NCBI GenBank assembly: GCA_964600075.1
Contig: CAZRIE010000007.1
Span: 1 to 64,000 of the forward strand
Source: CAZRIE01 sp964600075
GTDB taxonomy: Bacteria > Bacteroidota > Bacteroidia > Flavobacteriales > Flavobacteriaceae
Reading direction: 5' to 3'
DNA length: 64,000 nt
In this document: piece by piece, positions 42,175 to 51,173 of the stretch
Layout of the letters: each line of letters begins with the position of its first letter
Numbering within the stretch: position 1 is the stretch's first letter
Position numbers and translations under genes: made by a program
The notes under the pieces: generated by a model
What the model was told of the DNA's origin: nothing
The model's input: only the letters and a program-made list of their open reading frames with translations
Database searches by the model: none

Positions 42175-43227
42175 GTGAATATACACAGAATATACATGTT
42201 GCGGTGCATTGAAATCGCAAAGAATGGATTGGATTCTACCGCCCCGAACCCCATGGTAGGCTGCGTAATCGTTTATAACAAAAAAATAATCGGTGAGGGT
42301 TTTACAAGTCCTTATGGCGGTGCACATGCCGAGGTGAACGCCATTAGTTCAGTAAAAGACAGAAAGTTTTTGAAAGAGGCTACTCTATACGTTACGCTCG
42401 AACCTTGTTCCCATTATGGTAAAACTCCACCTTGTGTGAATCTGATTATTGAACACCAAATACCAAAAGTTGTTATCGGCCTATCCGATCCGCACGATAA
42501 AGTTGCCGGAGAGGGCATCGACAAATTAAAAAATGCAGGTTGTGATGTAATTGTCGGGGTGCTGAAAAAAGAATGTCGTGAACATCACAAGCGCTTTCTC
42601 ACCTTTCACGAAAAAAAACGTCCTTACATCATTCTAAAATGGGCAGAAACCGTAGATGGGTTCATAGCTCCTGAGAAAGACTTGAGGCAAGAAATCCCTG
42701 AACCGTATTGGATTACTAATGCATACTCACGACAGTTCGTGCACCAATGGCGAAGTGAAGAACAGGCGATTTTAGTAGGCACCAAAACCGTTTTGGAAGA
42801 TAACCCTAAATTGGATGTTAGACATTGGACTGGCAGAAATCCAATACGTATAGTTTTAGACAGAAGTTTAAAAATTCACACCGATTATCATGTTCTAGAC
42901 GGAAGTATTACGACCCTAATTGTTACGGAAGAAGCAGACCTCGAAAAACAAAAAAAAGACATAGAATATGCGATTATTAACTTCTCTAGCAACGTGGCTG
43001 CCGAGGTTTGTAAAATAGTTCACCAAAAGAATATAACCAGTATGATTGTCGAAGGTGGAGGGCATACCCTACAGACTTTTATCGATTCAAATCTATGGGA
43101 TGAAGCCCGAATTTTTGTAGGAAATACCTCCTTTAAAAAAGGAGTGAAAGCACCTTCAATCTCTGGCACCTTATTCGATTCAAAAAATATCACTTCCGAC
43201 ACCCTTAAAATATATCGCAATGATTAA
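42175..43227 (+). CDS. ribD: Riboflavin biosynthesis deaminase/reductase RibD
   Basis: RibD deaminates and then reduces the pyrimidine intermediate of riboflavin synthesis. The N-terminal deaminase domain has the zinc site HAEVNAI and PCSHYGKTPPC (about 52-85); the C-terminal reductase begins near 150 (PYIILKWAETVDGFIAP). The start is GTG at 42175, giving NIHRIYMLRCIEIAKNG, which matches the family N-terminus better than the ATG at 42196. The stop overlaps the HAD gene by eight bases. Confidence 0.96.
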   Translation: MNIHRIYMLRCIEIAKNGLDSTAPNPMVGCVIVYNKKIIGEGFTSPYGGAHAEVNAISSVKDRKFLKEATLYVTLEPCSHYGKTPPCVNLIIEHQIPKVVIGLSDPHDKVAGEGIDKLKNAGCDVIVGVLKKECREHHKRFLTFHEKKRPYIILKWAETVDGFIAPEKDLRQEIPEPYWITNAYSRQFVHQWRSEEQAILVGTKTVLEDNPKLDVRHWTGRNPIRIVLDRSLKIHTDYHVLDGSITTLIVTEEADLEKQKKDIEYAIINFSSNVAAEVCKIVHQKNITSMIVEGGGHTLQTFIDSNLWDEARIFVGNTSFKKGVKAPSISGTLFDSKNITSDTLKIYRND

Positions 43228-43825
43228 AAACATCATTTTTGACTTTGGAGACGTTTTCATCAATTTGGATAAACAAATCATCTTTCGCGAAATGAAAAAA
43301 TTCGGTGGAGCCACCGAACCGACCACTGAAATGATGGCCCTAAATAACGTTTATGAAGTAGGCGGAATTTCTTCGGAAGAATTTATTGACAAGCTTTCAG
43401 TTGTTTACCCGAAAGCGAGCCCAGAAGAAATTACGGATATTTGGAATGGAATGTTGTTAGATTTCCCCGACGAACGTTTAGCATTCATTCAAAATTTAGC
43501 TAATGAAGGCAAATACCGTTTATTTCTATTAAGCAATACCAATGCGCTTCATATTCCACATGTCGAAGAAAAAATGGGTCGGGAAAAGTTCTATCGATTT
43601 AGAAATTCTTTTGAGCAGTTCTACCTTTCACACGAAATCAATTTGAGAAAACCCCATGCAGAAATATATCAATTCGTACTCGATGAAAATAATCTAAAGG
43701 CCGAAGAAACCTTTTTTATAGATGACACTAAAGAAAATACTGACGCGGCCCAAAAACTCGGAATTCAGTGCTGGAATTTAAAAGTTGGCCAAGAAGACAT
43801 TGTTCAGCTAAAATCGAAACTCTAA
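43220..43825 (+). CDS. HAD family phosphatase
   Basis: A HAD-superfamily hydrolase of 201 residues: motif I IIFDFGDVFINLD with the nucleophile Asp, motif II LFLLSNTNALH, motif III around LRKPHAEIY and motif IV FFIDDTKENTDAA. The cap is small and helical. Such YihX/GPP-like enzymes act on sugar or nucleotide phosphates. Because it overlaps ribD, a role in dephosphorylating the RibD product before lumazine synthase is attractive, but this is only inferred from position. Confidence 0.93.
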   Translation: MIKNIIFDFGDVFINLDKQIIFREMKKFGGATEPTTEMMALNNVYEVGGISSEEFIDKLSVVYPKASPEEITDIWNGMLLDFPDERLAFIQNLANEGKYRLFLLSNTNALHIPHVEEKMGREKFYRFRNSFEQFYLSHEINLRKPHAEIYQFVLDENNLKAEETFFIDDTKENTDAAQKLGIQCWNLKVGQEDIVQLKSKL

Positions 43826-43826
43826 T

Positions 43827-44690
43827 ATGGTGTTCCTCGCACTGAGCGTTCTTTTTTCGAGTTTGATTTTTGTTATTTTCAAACTATTTACTCGCTTTAA
43901 AGTCGATACTCTTTACGCTATAGTTACAAACTATGTGGTAGCCTGTACCGTCGGACTTCTATTTTATAAAGGCGAAGTGATTGTAACTGAAATTCCTAAA
44001 AAACCTTGGTTCTGGGGCACCTTGGCACTTGGTTTTCTGTTCATTTTGGTGTTTAACCTTATGGCCGCTACAGCGCAGAGAGTGGGTGTTTCGGTCGCAT
44101 CGGTAGCTACCAAAATGTCTCTAGTGATTCCCGTATTATTTGGAGTTTTTATGTATAATGAGGAGCTCGGACTATTAAAAATATTAGGTATAGTACTCGC
44201 CTTGGCGGCAGTTTATTTCGCATCGGTCAAAGGAAAATCGATGACTGTCGAAAAATCGTCATTAATATTGCCGCTATTAGTTTTTCTGGGTTCAGGGATA
44301 ATCGATACTAGTATTAAATATATTCAGGAGGTATATATTAGGGAAGAAGACTATCCTATTTTTTCAGCTACAGTATTTGGTTCGGCAGCAATAGTAGGGC
44401 TTGTGTTTGTTTTATTCAAAATAACGAAAAGTCCTTTGAAAATTAATTTCCGAAATGTTTTAGGGGGTATCGTTCTTGGCATTCCTAATTATTTCTCCAT
44501 ATATTTTTTGCTGAAGGCACTCGAAAATGATACCCTGAACAGCGCTTCGGTATTTACGATCAATAACGTTGCTATTGTAATGTTCTCCACATTATTGGGT
44601 ATTCTATTGTTCAAAGAAATAATTAGCATTAAAAACTGGGGCGGTATCGCCTTGGCCGTGCTAAGCATTATTTTAGTCGCCTTTTTCTGA
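43827..44690 (+). CDS. EamA/DMT family transporter
   Basis: The 287-residue inner-membrane protein has about ten hydrophobic helices in two EamA-like halves. Motifs seen are VSVASVATKMSLVIPVLFGVFMYNEEL in the first half and FTINNVAIVMFSTLLGILLFKEII in the second, which are the usual repeated substrate-pathway segments. The substrate cannot be predicted; family members export amino acids, nucleotide sugars or other metabolites. The stop overlaps the next gene's start by one base (TGATGG), and it starts one base after the HAD gene. Confidence 0.92.
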   Translation: MVFLALSVLFSSLIFVIFKLFTRFKVDTLYAIVTNYVVACTVGLLFYKGEVIVTEIPKKPWFWGTLALGFLFILVFNLMAATAQRVGVSVASVATKMSLVIPVLFGVFMYNEELGLLKILGIVLALAAVYFASVKGKSMTVEKSSLILPLLVFLGSGIIDTSIKYIQEVYIREEDYPIFSATVFGSAAIVGLVFVLFKITKSPLKINFRNVLGGIVLGIPNYFSIYFLLKALENDTLNSASVFTINNVAIVMFSTLLGILLFKEIISIKNWGGIALAVLSIILVAFF

Positions 44691-45295
44691 TGGAAGACAC
44701 TACAGACATATACAAAACGATAGCCAGCCCTTCTAGTGGAATTCTTTTCAAAGACAAAAAGAGTAAATTTTTCGGCTACGCTTTTCCTGTCGATACGGAA
44801 GATGAGGTCAAAAAATTTATCGAAGAAATCAAAAGAAAACACCCAACGGCCAATCATGTGTGCTATGCTTGGCAAATGGGCATAGAAAATCAGAAGTATC
44901 GTGTCAACGACGACGGCGAACCTAACAATTCAGCAGGTATGCCCATATACGGGCAGCTACAATCTTTTGGCGTAACCAATATTCTGGTAACCATTGCCCG
45001 TATTTTCGGGGGTACCAAACTTGGAGTTGGTGGATTGATAAGTGCTTACCGAACGACTGCACAATTAACTTTGGAGTCGTCGAAAATCGTAGAAAGAACA
45101 CTCAAACAAGATTTTAAGCTTTCATTTCATTATACTGAAATGGATATCGTAATGCGTACCATCAAACAAAGACATCTGGAAATAGTTTCACAAAAATTCG
45201 AGATGGACTGTGAAATTACTATTTCAATTCGCAAAATGGAGGCACAAACTATAAAGGAAATCTTTGAAGGAATTTATGGGGTTGAAATCATATAG
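44690..45295 (+). CDS. YigZ/IMPACT family protein
   Basis: This 201-residue protein has the UPF0029 N-terminal domain (SKFFGYAFPVDTEDEVKKFIEEI, NHVCYAW, NDDGEPNNSAGMPIYGQLQS, GGTKLGVGGLISAYR) and the C-terminal DUF1949 ferredoxin-like domain. Members are called YigZ in bacteria and IMPACT in eukaryotes, where they affect translation control; the bacterial role is unclear. It is translationally coupled to the EamA transporter gene and ends the ribD-HAD-EamA-yigZ run. Confidence 0.93.
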   Translation: MEDTTDIYKTIASPSSGILFKDKKSKFFGYAFPVDTEDEVKKFIEEIKRKHPTANHVCYAWQMGIENQKYRVNDDGEPNNSAGMPIYGQLQSFGVTNILVTIARIFGGTKLGVGGLISAYRTTAQLTLESSKIVERTLKQDFKLSFHYTEMDIVMRTIKQRHLEIVSQKFEMDCEITISIRKMEAQTIKEIFEGIYGVEII

Positions 45296-45345
45296 AGATG
45301 TGTTCATATTGAGATGCCATTGACAAGGTGGCTATCGATACATTT

Positions 45346-45747
45346 CTAATATTTTCCTATTTTCTTTAAAATAGCATCAGGGCACTTTATAGGTCTTTTG
45401 GTTTTGACATCAAGAAATGCCAAAACGGTATTTGCCAAAGTCAAAATTTCTTGATTTTCATTGTAAATCGTATAATCGAATTCTATCTTCACCAAAGGCA
45501 ATTTTTTTAGTCTAGTTTCTACTGTAATTAGGTCGTCGTAAACTGCTGATTTTTTGAAGTCTAGACACAGAGAAACGACGGGTAACATTATACCGTTTTT
45601 TTCCATGTTTTTGTAAGAAATACCTAACTCCCTCAACCACTCGACCCTTCCCATCTCCAAGTATTGCGCATAGTTGCCGTGGTAGACCACTCCCATCTGA
45701 TCGGTTTCGCCGTAGCGTACACGGAAAGAAATTTTGTTAAAATGCAT
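45346..45747 (-). CDS. Acyl-CoA thioesterase, YbgC/FadM hotdog type
   Basis: The 133-residue hotdog-fold protein has the YbgC/4-hydroxybenzoyl-CoA thioesterase motif RYGETDQMGVVYHGNYAQYLEMGRVE, with the catalytic Asp in ETDQMG. Such enzymes hydrolyse short or medium acyl-CoA, or modify acyl carrier metabolism near the Tol-Pal system in proteobacteria. Here there is no tol gene nearby. It diverges from dnaA across a 208-bp region. Confidence 0.93.
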   Translation of the reverse strand: MHFNKISFRVRYGETDQMGVVYHGNYAQYLEMGRVEWLRELGISYKNMEKNGIMLPVVSLCLDFKKSAVYDDLITVETRLKKLPLVKIEFDYTIYNENQEILTLANTVLAFLDVKTKRPIKCPDAILKKIGKY

Positions 45748-45955
45748 AAATTATCAGGTAAAAACTATATATTTAAATGATTTAGATTTTAAGTTTATGA
45801 ACATGCGAAAAAAAAAGGGTAAATTCAATAGTCTTTGATTTTTTTTTTAGCTTTTTTGTTCACATATTTGCCCCATCAAGAAAGTGCGTTTTACCTTATG
45901 TACTTTTGATCAACTTTCGAAATCACTAACCAACAAAATTAAGATAAACTTTAAA

Positions 45956-47380
45956 ATGGGTGTTACTGCTAATTCCGTATGGGAAAATTGTTTGGGGTTT
46001 ATCAAAGACAACATACAACCGCAGGCATTCAAGACATGGTTCGAGCCTATCAAACCGGTCAAACTTTCCGACAATGCCCTGAGCATTCAAGTACCCAGCA
46101 AATTTTTTTATGAATGGCTCGAAGAGCATTATGTGAAATTACTCAAAGTTGCACTAACAAAAGAATTGGGTGAAACGGCCAAGTTGGTTTACATTATCCG
46201 TATGGAGAACACCTACGGAAATAAAGAACCTTTTACCGAAAAAATACCCAGCTCAAATCGAGGCAACATGGGCCCACAAGAAATGGACGTGCCCATAAAA
46301 TCAAAAAATCCCGAATTGAAGAATCCTTTTGTGATTCCGGGCATTCGCAATATAAAAATTGAATCCCAGCTCAATCCTAATTATAATTTTGATAATTTCC
46401 TAGAAGGTGATTCCAACCGATTGGCTAGATCCGCCGGTATGGCCGTTGCAAATAAACCTGGAGGTACATCTTTCAATCCATTACTGGTATTTGGTGGCGT
46501 TGGTCTGGGCAAGACCCATTTGGCACATGCGATCGGTGTTGAAATCAAGGATAAGTATCCAGAACGCACGGTGCTCTATATTTCCGCAGAAAAATTTACC
46601 CAACAATACATTGAATCGGTTAAGAAAAATACCCGAAACGATTTTATACATTTTTATCAGTTAATTGATGTGTTGATTATTGACGACGTCCAGTTTTTAT
46701 CCGGAAAATCGGGCACACAAGATGTTTTCTTCCATATTTTCAATCATTTGCACCAAAACGGAAAGCAAGTCATCTTGACTTCTGACAAGGCCCCGGTCGA
46801 CATGCAAGATATTGAACAGCGCTTACTGTCTAGGTTCAAATGGGGGTTATCAGCAGAATTACAAACCCCCGATTATGAAACACGGGTTTCTATACTTAAG
46901 AACAAATTGTATAGAGACGGTGTTGAAATGCCCAATGATATTGTCGATTATGTCGCCAAACATATCAAAACGAATATTCGTGAATTGGAAGGTGCCATTA
47001 TTTCATTGATTGCTCAATCATCTTTCAACAAAAAAGAGGTTACCATAGAACTTGCCCAACAGGTCGTTGAAAAGTTCGTGAAAAATACCAAGCGCGAAGT
47101 TTCCATCGATTACATTCAAAAGGTAGTGTCCGATTATTTCGAGATGGATGTTGGCACCTTGCAATCTAAGACCCGTAAGCGACATATCGTTCAAGCAAGG
47201 CAATTGGCTATGTTCTTCGCGAAAAAGTTAACAAAGGCCTCTTTGGCAAGCATTGGGTCGCAAATTGGCAAGAGAGACCATGCCACGGTTTTGCATGCCT
47301 GTAAAACAGTTGATAATCTGGCGGAAACCGATAAGCAATTCCGGAAATATATCGAAGACCTTACCAAGAAATTATCCTAG
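45956..47380 (+). CDS. dnaA: Chromosomal replication initiator DnaA
   Basis: DnaA binds origin boxes and opens DNA for replication. ATG 45956 starts MGVTANSVWENCLGFIKDNIQPQAFKTW, the family N-terminus; the frame continues 24 codons further up to an ATG at 45884 without support. The 474-residue protein has domain I, a linker, the AAA+ ATPase with Walker A VFGGVGLGKTHL and Walker B LIIDDVQFL, and domain IV with the signature GKRDHATVLHACKTV. No cluster of DnaA boxes is clear in the 208 bp upstream. Confidence 0.98.
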   Translation: MGVTANSVWENCLGFIKDNIQPQAFKTWFEPIKPVKLSDNALSIQVPSKFFYEWLEEHYVKLLKVALTKELGETAKLVYIIRMENTYGNKEPFTEKIPSSNRGNMGPQEMDVPIKSKNPELKNPFVIPGIRNIKIESQLNPNYNFDNFLEGDSNRLARSAGMAVANKPGGTSFNPLLVFGGVGLGKTHLAHAIGVEIKDKYPERTVLYISAEKFTQQYIESVKKNTRNDFIHFYQLIDVLIIDDVQFLSGKSGTQDVFFHIFNHLHQNGKQVILTSDKAPVDMQDIEQRLLSRFKWGLSAELQTPDYETRVSILKNKLYRDGVEMPNDIVDYVAKHIKTNIRELEGAIISLIAQSSFNKKEVTIELAQQVVEKFVKNTKREVSIDYIQKVVSDYFEMDVGTLQSKTRKRHIVQARQLAMFFAKKLTKASLASIGSQIGKRDHATVLHACKTVDNLAETDKQFRKYIEDLTKKLS

Positions 47381-47387
47381 TTGCGAC

Positions 47388-47837
47388 ATGAAAACCAAAG
47401 TCTTAATGGTCTGCCTCGGAAATATCTGTAGGTCGCCATTGGCGGAAGGTATTCTTCAGAATAAGGTTGACCCAGAAATCGTTCATGTAGATTCGGCAGG
47501 TACTGGCGGCTATCATATCGGAAACTCGCCAGATCCCCGTTCAATTTCAGTAGCCCGAAAATATGGACTGAACATCGAAAAACAGCACTGTCGTCAGTTT
47601 CGAACTACCGATTTCAAGATATTTGATGTAATTTATGCAATGGACAATAGCAACTATAACGACATTGTTGCTTTGGCTAGTTCGCAAGAAGACATTATAA
47701 AAGTAAAATTATTATTGGGGGAAGTAGATTTTCCCCAAAAAGAAGTCCCCGACCCCTACTGGGATGATGATGGATTTGAAAAAGTCTTTCATATGATAGA
47801 TACGGCCTGCGAAGCTATTGCCCGAAAATTACAATAA
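47388..47837 (+). CDS. Low molecular weight protein-tyrosine-phosphatase
   Basis: The 149-residue enzyme starts with MKTKVLMVCLGNICRSPLAEG, holding the Cx5R P-loop with the nucleophile Cys9, and ends near the general-acid loop DPYWDDDG. I used ATG 47388, seven bases after the dnaA stop; a frame opening inside dnaA from 47253 is overlap only. Bacterial members counter tyrosine kinases of exopolysaccharide systems, or act on arsenate or sugar-phosphates. No BY-kinase gene is nearby. Probably co-transcribed with dnaA. Confidence 0.95.
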   Translation: MKTKVLMVCLGNICRSPLAEGILQNKVDPEIVHVDSAGTGGYHIGNSPDPRSISVARKYGLNIEKQHCRQFRTTDFKIFDVIYAMDNSNYNDIVALASSQEDIIKVKLLLGEVDFPQKEVPDPYWDDDGFEKVFHMIDTACEAIARKLQ

Positions 47838-47846
47838 ACCATACCA

Positions 47847-48572
47847 ATGGCAAACAGAACAACTGGCATAGGAAAACTCTATTTGATTCCCACTACCCTA
47901 GGTGAAAACGAACCTTTAGAGGTTTTACCAATTTCAATCAAACAGGCTATAGAAGACATTGACCATTATATAGTCGAAAATGAAAAATCGGCTCGACGGT
48001 TTATCAAAAAAATAAGTCCGAGAAAATCACAGTCTAGTCTTCATATTTCGGTACTGAACAAATACACCGAAGTAGAGGAAATACCCACCCTACTAAAACC
48101 CTGCCTCGAAGGTTATAATACCGGGATACTTTCTGAAGCCGGATGCCCGGGTATCGCAGACCCTGGAGCAGATGTTGTTCGTATGGCCCATGATAAAAGT
48201 ATTCAAGTAATTCCCCTGGTAGGGCCTTCTTCAATTATTTTGGCATTAATGGCCAGCGGCATGAACGGCCAGAGTTTCGCCTTTAACGGATATTTACCCA
48301 TCGACACCCCAGAACGGAAGAGCGCCATAAAACGCCTTGAAAAACTTTCAAGAGATTTTAAGCAATCGCAGCTTTTCATTGAAACCCCGTATCGAAACGA
48401 CAAATTATTTGTCGAGCTGGTCAAAACCTTACACCCTAATACCCGTTTGTGTGTTGCTTGCGATATTACGTTACTGAATGAATATATCGCTACTAAAACC
48501 GCAAATGACTGGAAAAAAACGAATGTCGAACTCCATAAAAGGCCAACTATCTTTATCATACAAGGTCAATAA
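47847..48572 (+). CDS. SAM-dependent methyltransferase, RsmI-like tetrapyrrole-methylase fold
   Basis: The 241-residue protein has the tetrapyrrole methylase fold of RsmI: KLYLIPTTLGENEP at the start, SEAGCPGIADPGADVV and VIPLVGPSSIILALMASGMNGQSFAFNGYLP in the middle, and IETPYRNDKLFVEL. RsmI 2'-O-methylates C1402 of 16S rRNA; this shorter branch is common in Bacteroidota alongside or instead of the full RsmI, and its target is not proven. It follows the phosphatase gene by nine bases. Confidence 0.93.
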   Translation: MANRTTGIGKLYLIPTTLGENEPLEVLPISIKQAIEDIDHYIVENEKSARRFIKKISPRKSQSSLHISVLNKYTEVEEIPTLLKPCLEGYNTGILSEAGCPGIADPGADVVRMAHDKSIQVIPLVGPSSIILALMASGMNGQSFAFNGYLPIDTPERKSAIKRLEKLSRDFKQSQLFIETPYRNDKLFVELVKTLHPNTRLCVACDITLLNEYIATKTANDWKKTNVELHKRPTIFIIQGQ

Positions 48573-48600
48573 TTGAAAAAATTAAAATTTATATCAATTG

Positions 48601-48627
48601 TTGTCGCACTTAGCATAGTCGAAGGCC
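48601..48627. repeat. TGTCGCACTTAGCATAGTCGAAGGC extragenic element
   Basis: The stretch TTGTCGCACTTAGC followed by ATAGTCGAAGGCC resembles the GTCACnCTGAGCnnAGTCGAAGnC elements dispersed between genes in many Bacteroidota. It is a single degraded copy between a methyltransferase gene and a terminator. Confidence 0.5.
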
Positions 48628-48681
48628 TAAGAACACAAAGGTTTTTCAATTGCGCTCAAACTGCCAGTTTGGTATGAGTAC

Positions 48682-48712
48682 AAAAAAATAAACCCCGATA
48701 TAATTATCGGGG
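48682..48712 (-). terminator. Intrinsic terminator (minus strand)
   Basis: On the minus strand GCCCCGAT pairs with ATCGGGGT around TAATTAT, and a TTTATTTTTTT run follows. It serves the gene at 48757-49389. Confidence 0.8.
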
Positions 48713-48756
48713 CCTATCCATTTTCATATGTACAAATAATCGTAAAAGAGCGAACT

Positions 48757-49389
48757 TTAAACTTTCGGATTTCGTTTGGGCGATACGTGTGAAACGTCAT
48801 AGCCAGAAAACTTTTTCATATACTTGGCAATGTTCGTTCCGTAACTGTCGGCGACATCAAAAGCGCCCCAAGAGCGTAAATATTTCTTCACGTTGCCAGC
48901 GCCGGCTAAATGTGCGGCTGCCAACATGCCGGATTCCGTAATAAAGACCCCATCGATTTGTTTACCTACAAAGCGATCGATATCTTTTCTAAGAATCCAT
49001 TTATTACGGGCAATATTGGTGTGAAAGGCCCTTTCTTGCAACACTGGATCGTTCAAAAAAAGCGTAGCATTATAAACACCCATTAGCTGCAGGGTACCTA
49101 TACCGAATTGATATTTTCCCAAATACCCCAAGGTATTGGTAATAAAATAATTGCCTTGGGACTCTTTAAAGGCCAAGGCTTCTTTGAAGCCGATGTATGA
49201 GCTTCCTAAAAAAGGAGGAGCCATTAACATCGTTGTAATGCGCGTGGTCTTGTTTTTGGGGAACAAAACCTCAGTAGGTTCAGTTACTTTAAGGGTTTCA
49301 GGCACTTCTACCATTGCAGGTTTAGATGCAAAACTCAATAAAATAAAGGTAATGACGAGGGGGCTCGTAAAACGTAGCCACTTTCTCAT
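48757..49389 (-). CDS. Secreted lysozyme/transglycosylase-like protein, 210 aa
   Basis: The protein has an N-terminal signal/anchor segment (about 9-24) and then a domain with motifs seen in transglycosylase-like lysozymes: EALAFKESQGNYFITNTLGYLGKYQFGIGTLQLMGV, with Glu of KESQG as a candidate catalytic residue, and AAHLAGAGNVKKYLRSWGA. Relatives in Flavobacteriaceae are often labelled peptidoglycan-binding. It would act on the cell wall in the periplasm. mltG follows on the same strand further up. A strong terminator sits at its end. Confidence 0.8.
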   Translation of the reverse strand: MRKWLRFTSPLVITFILLSFASKPAMVEVPETLKVTEPTEVLFPKNKTTRITTMLMAPPFLGSSYIGFKEALAFKESQGNYFITNTLGYLGKYQFGIGTLQLMGVYNATLFLNDPVLQERAFHTNIARNKWILRKDIDRFVGKQIDGVFITESGMLAAAHLAGAGNVKKYLRSWGAFDVADSYGTNIAKYMKKFSGYDVSHVSPKRNPKV

Positions 49390-49535
49390 ACATTATTATT
49401 TCATAAGACTTACGGTAAAAATAACCTGCTTATATTTCAAAGGTCAAAGATAAACGTGATTTTATCTCTTCTTGAAAAGACTTTGTTAAAAATACCTAGT
49501 TTTAGTTAAGAAGTCCCAAAGTTAAGACGTATTAC

Positions 49536-50579
49536 CTATCGATTGATTTTTTGTGCATTTATCCACCTGATATACTGCACTTTATTTCGGTTATGTTGTG
49601 CCGCAGTCTTTGCGAACTTATGATAACCGAAATCTTCGACATTGGCGACCATATATATATAATCATGTTTTTCAGGGTTTAAAACGGCATCGATTGCCGA
49701 GATATCTGGCATTGTAATAGGCCCTGGTGGAACACCGCTATATTTATAAGTATTGTAAGGAGAGTCCAATTCCAAATCTTTGTAAAGCACCCTTTTAATC
49801 ACCAAGTCAAAATTACCCGATTGCTTTTTCATCGAATAGATAACAGTTGGGTCTGCCTGTAATAGCATTCCCATTCGCAGTCTGTTCAGGTAAAGCCCTG
49901 CAACTCTGGGCCTTTCTTCAACTTTAGCGGTTTCTTTGTGCACTATAGATGCTAAGGCGATTACCTCATTTGGTTTCAGGTTCTGTGATTTCGCTTTTTC
50001 CAACCGCGAATCGTTCCAAAAAGCCTTGTATTCCTTTAGCATTCGGTCGCGAAACTTTTCAGCCGAGGTATTCCAGAAAAACTCGTAACTATTCGGAAGG
50101 TACATTGCCAATTTTGAATCGTCATTGAATCCATTCGCTTTTAAAAAATCGACCTCTTGAAAAGCATTAAGAAGAGAAATACTATCCGGTTCGATTTGAG
50201 AAGAAATTCTACCGGCCAAATCGGACAAGGTTTCCTGATTGTTAAAGGCAACTTTTACTGGAATATTATTGCTGCGCAGCGAATTAATAATTTCATTGTT
50301 GTTCATTCCCTTTTTTATGGCATATTTGCCGCCTTTAAAATTTGCCGCATACCCTTTACGTTTAGCTACTTGCTCAAAAGAATTCAAATTTTCCAAAAGC
50401 GGACTCAAGAGTTCCTTAACTTCACTAAAATCCGTATTAGAAGGTATATAGAGATATGCTTCATCATTCTCGAAAGTCGTATTCGGGGAGAAAATGGCGC
50501 CGTAGACCGTATAAGCGAATACACCTCCTGCAACAAGGCCGGCAAGCAGAACAAACAATAAGATACGTTTTATATACAT
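49536..50579 (-). CDS. mltG: Endolytic transglycosylase MltG
   Basis: MltG cuts nascent glycan strands and sets their length. The 347-residue protein has one N-terminal membrane helix (about 5-25), a LysM-like part (YIPSNTDFSEVKELL), and the YceG catalytic domain: YLPNSYEFFWNTSAEKF, IALASIVHKETAKVEERPRVAGLYLNRLRMGMLLQADPTVIYS and SPYNTYKYSGVPPGPI. The conserved Glu of KETA is present. It is followed upstream by a GNAT gene and dapF on the same strand, a wall-related neighbourhood. Confidence 0.97.
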   Translation of the reverse strand: MYIKRILLFVLLAGLVAGGVFAYTVYGAIFSPNTTFENDEAYLYIPSNTDFSEVKELLSPLLENLNSFEQVAKRKGYAANFKGGKYAIKKGMNNNEIINSLRSNNIPVKVAFNNQETLSDLAGRISSQIEPDSISLLNAFQEVDFLKANGFNDDSKLAMYLPNSYEFFWNTSAEKFRDRMLKEYKAFWNDSRLEKAKSQNLKPNEVIALASIVHKETAKVEERPRVAGLYLNRLRMGMLLQADPTVIYSMKKQSGNFDLVIKRVLYKDLELDSPYNTYKYSGVPPGPITMPDISAIDAVLNPEKHDYIYMVANVEDFGYHKFAKTAAQHNRNKVQYIRWINAQKINR

Positions 50580-50648
50580 TGAGCTTATTTTCTATAGTAT
50601 GTATTCTTTTTGAACAAATTCCAACTTCCAAAAATCAGAAATTGAAAC

Positions 50649-51173
50649 TTAGACCGTCAGTTTCTGAAACAGAATTTCGTTTTTGTACTTTCCTTCAAAA
50701 AAAATCCAATCTTTTTTGACCCCTACTTCTTTAAATCCTAGTTTTTTGAATAAGTGTATGCTAGCCCGATTGTCTTCCATCACATTGGCATAGAGTTGTC
50801 TAAGTGCCAAGATAGAAAAAGCATATTCTGACAATAATCTGATAGCCTCCGCCCCTACTCCCTTATTTCGATTCTCTTCGTTCAATATAACAATACCCAT
50901 ACCTGCTCTATGGTTTTTAGGGTCAAAATCGAAAAGGTCGATAAGTCCAATCACGTTTTCATTAACACCACATATACAGAGCCTTAGCTGCTTTACATCA
51001 TAAATATCGCGATGAGCATTATCTAAATATTGCTTTAGAACATGTTTGGAATACGGCGTTGTTGTGCCGCTGATTTCCCAAACATCCGGGTTGTTTTCCA
51101 GCTCGTACAGAAACCCAAGATCGTCAGGTTCCAAAGCCCTCAACTTTATATTTTTTCCCTTTAAACTCAACAT
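50649..51173 (-). CDS. GNAT family N-acetyltransferase, RimJ/RimL-like
   Basis: The 174-residue single-domain GNAT protein begins LKGKNIKLRALEPDDLGFLYELEN, typical of the RimJ/RimL branch, and contains the acetyl-CoA loop NRNKGVGAEAIRLL and AIHLFKKLGF-like motif B (ASIHLFKKLGFKEVG). The target could be a small molecule or a ribosomal-protein N-terminus. The start overlaps the dapF stop by seven bases, so it is translated from the dapF message. Confidence 0.92.
   Translation of the reverse strand: MLSLKGKNIKLRALEPDDLGFLYELENNPDVWEISGTTTPYSKHVLKQYLDNAHRDIYDVKQLRLCICGVNENVIGLIDLFDFDPKNHRAGMGIVILNEENRNKGVGAEAIRLLSEYAFSILALRQLYANVMEDNRASIHLFKKLGFKEVGVKKDWIFFEGKYKNEILFQKLTV

Noticed and set aside
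45748..45955. Possible replication origin beside dnaA
   Set aside because: TTATGAACA and ATGTGAACA-like words occur, but each differs from the TTATnCACA box at two or more positions and there is no cluster or AT-rich unwinding repeat pattern beyond general A/T-richness.
48757..49389. Prophage lysozyme
   Set aside because: The domain looks lysozyme-like, but the gene has a signal peptide and there are no phage genes, integrase or attachment sites in the window.
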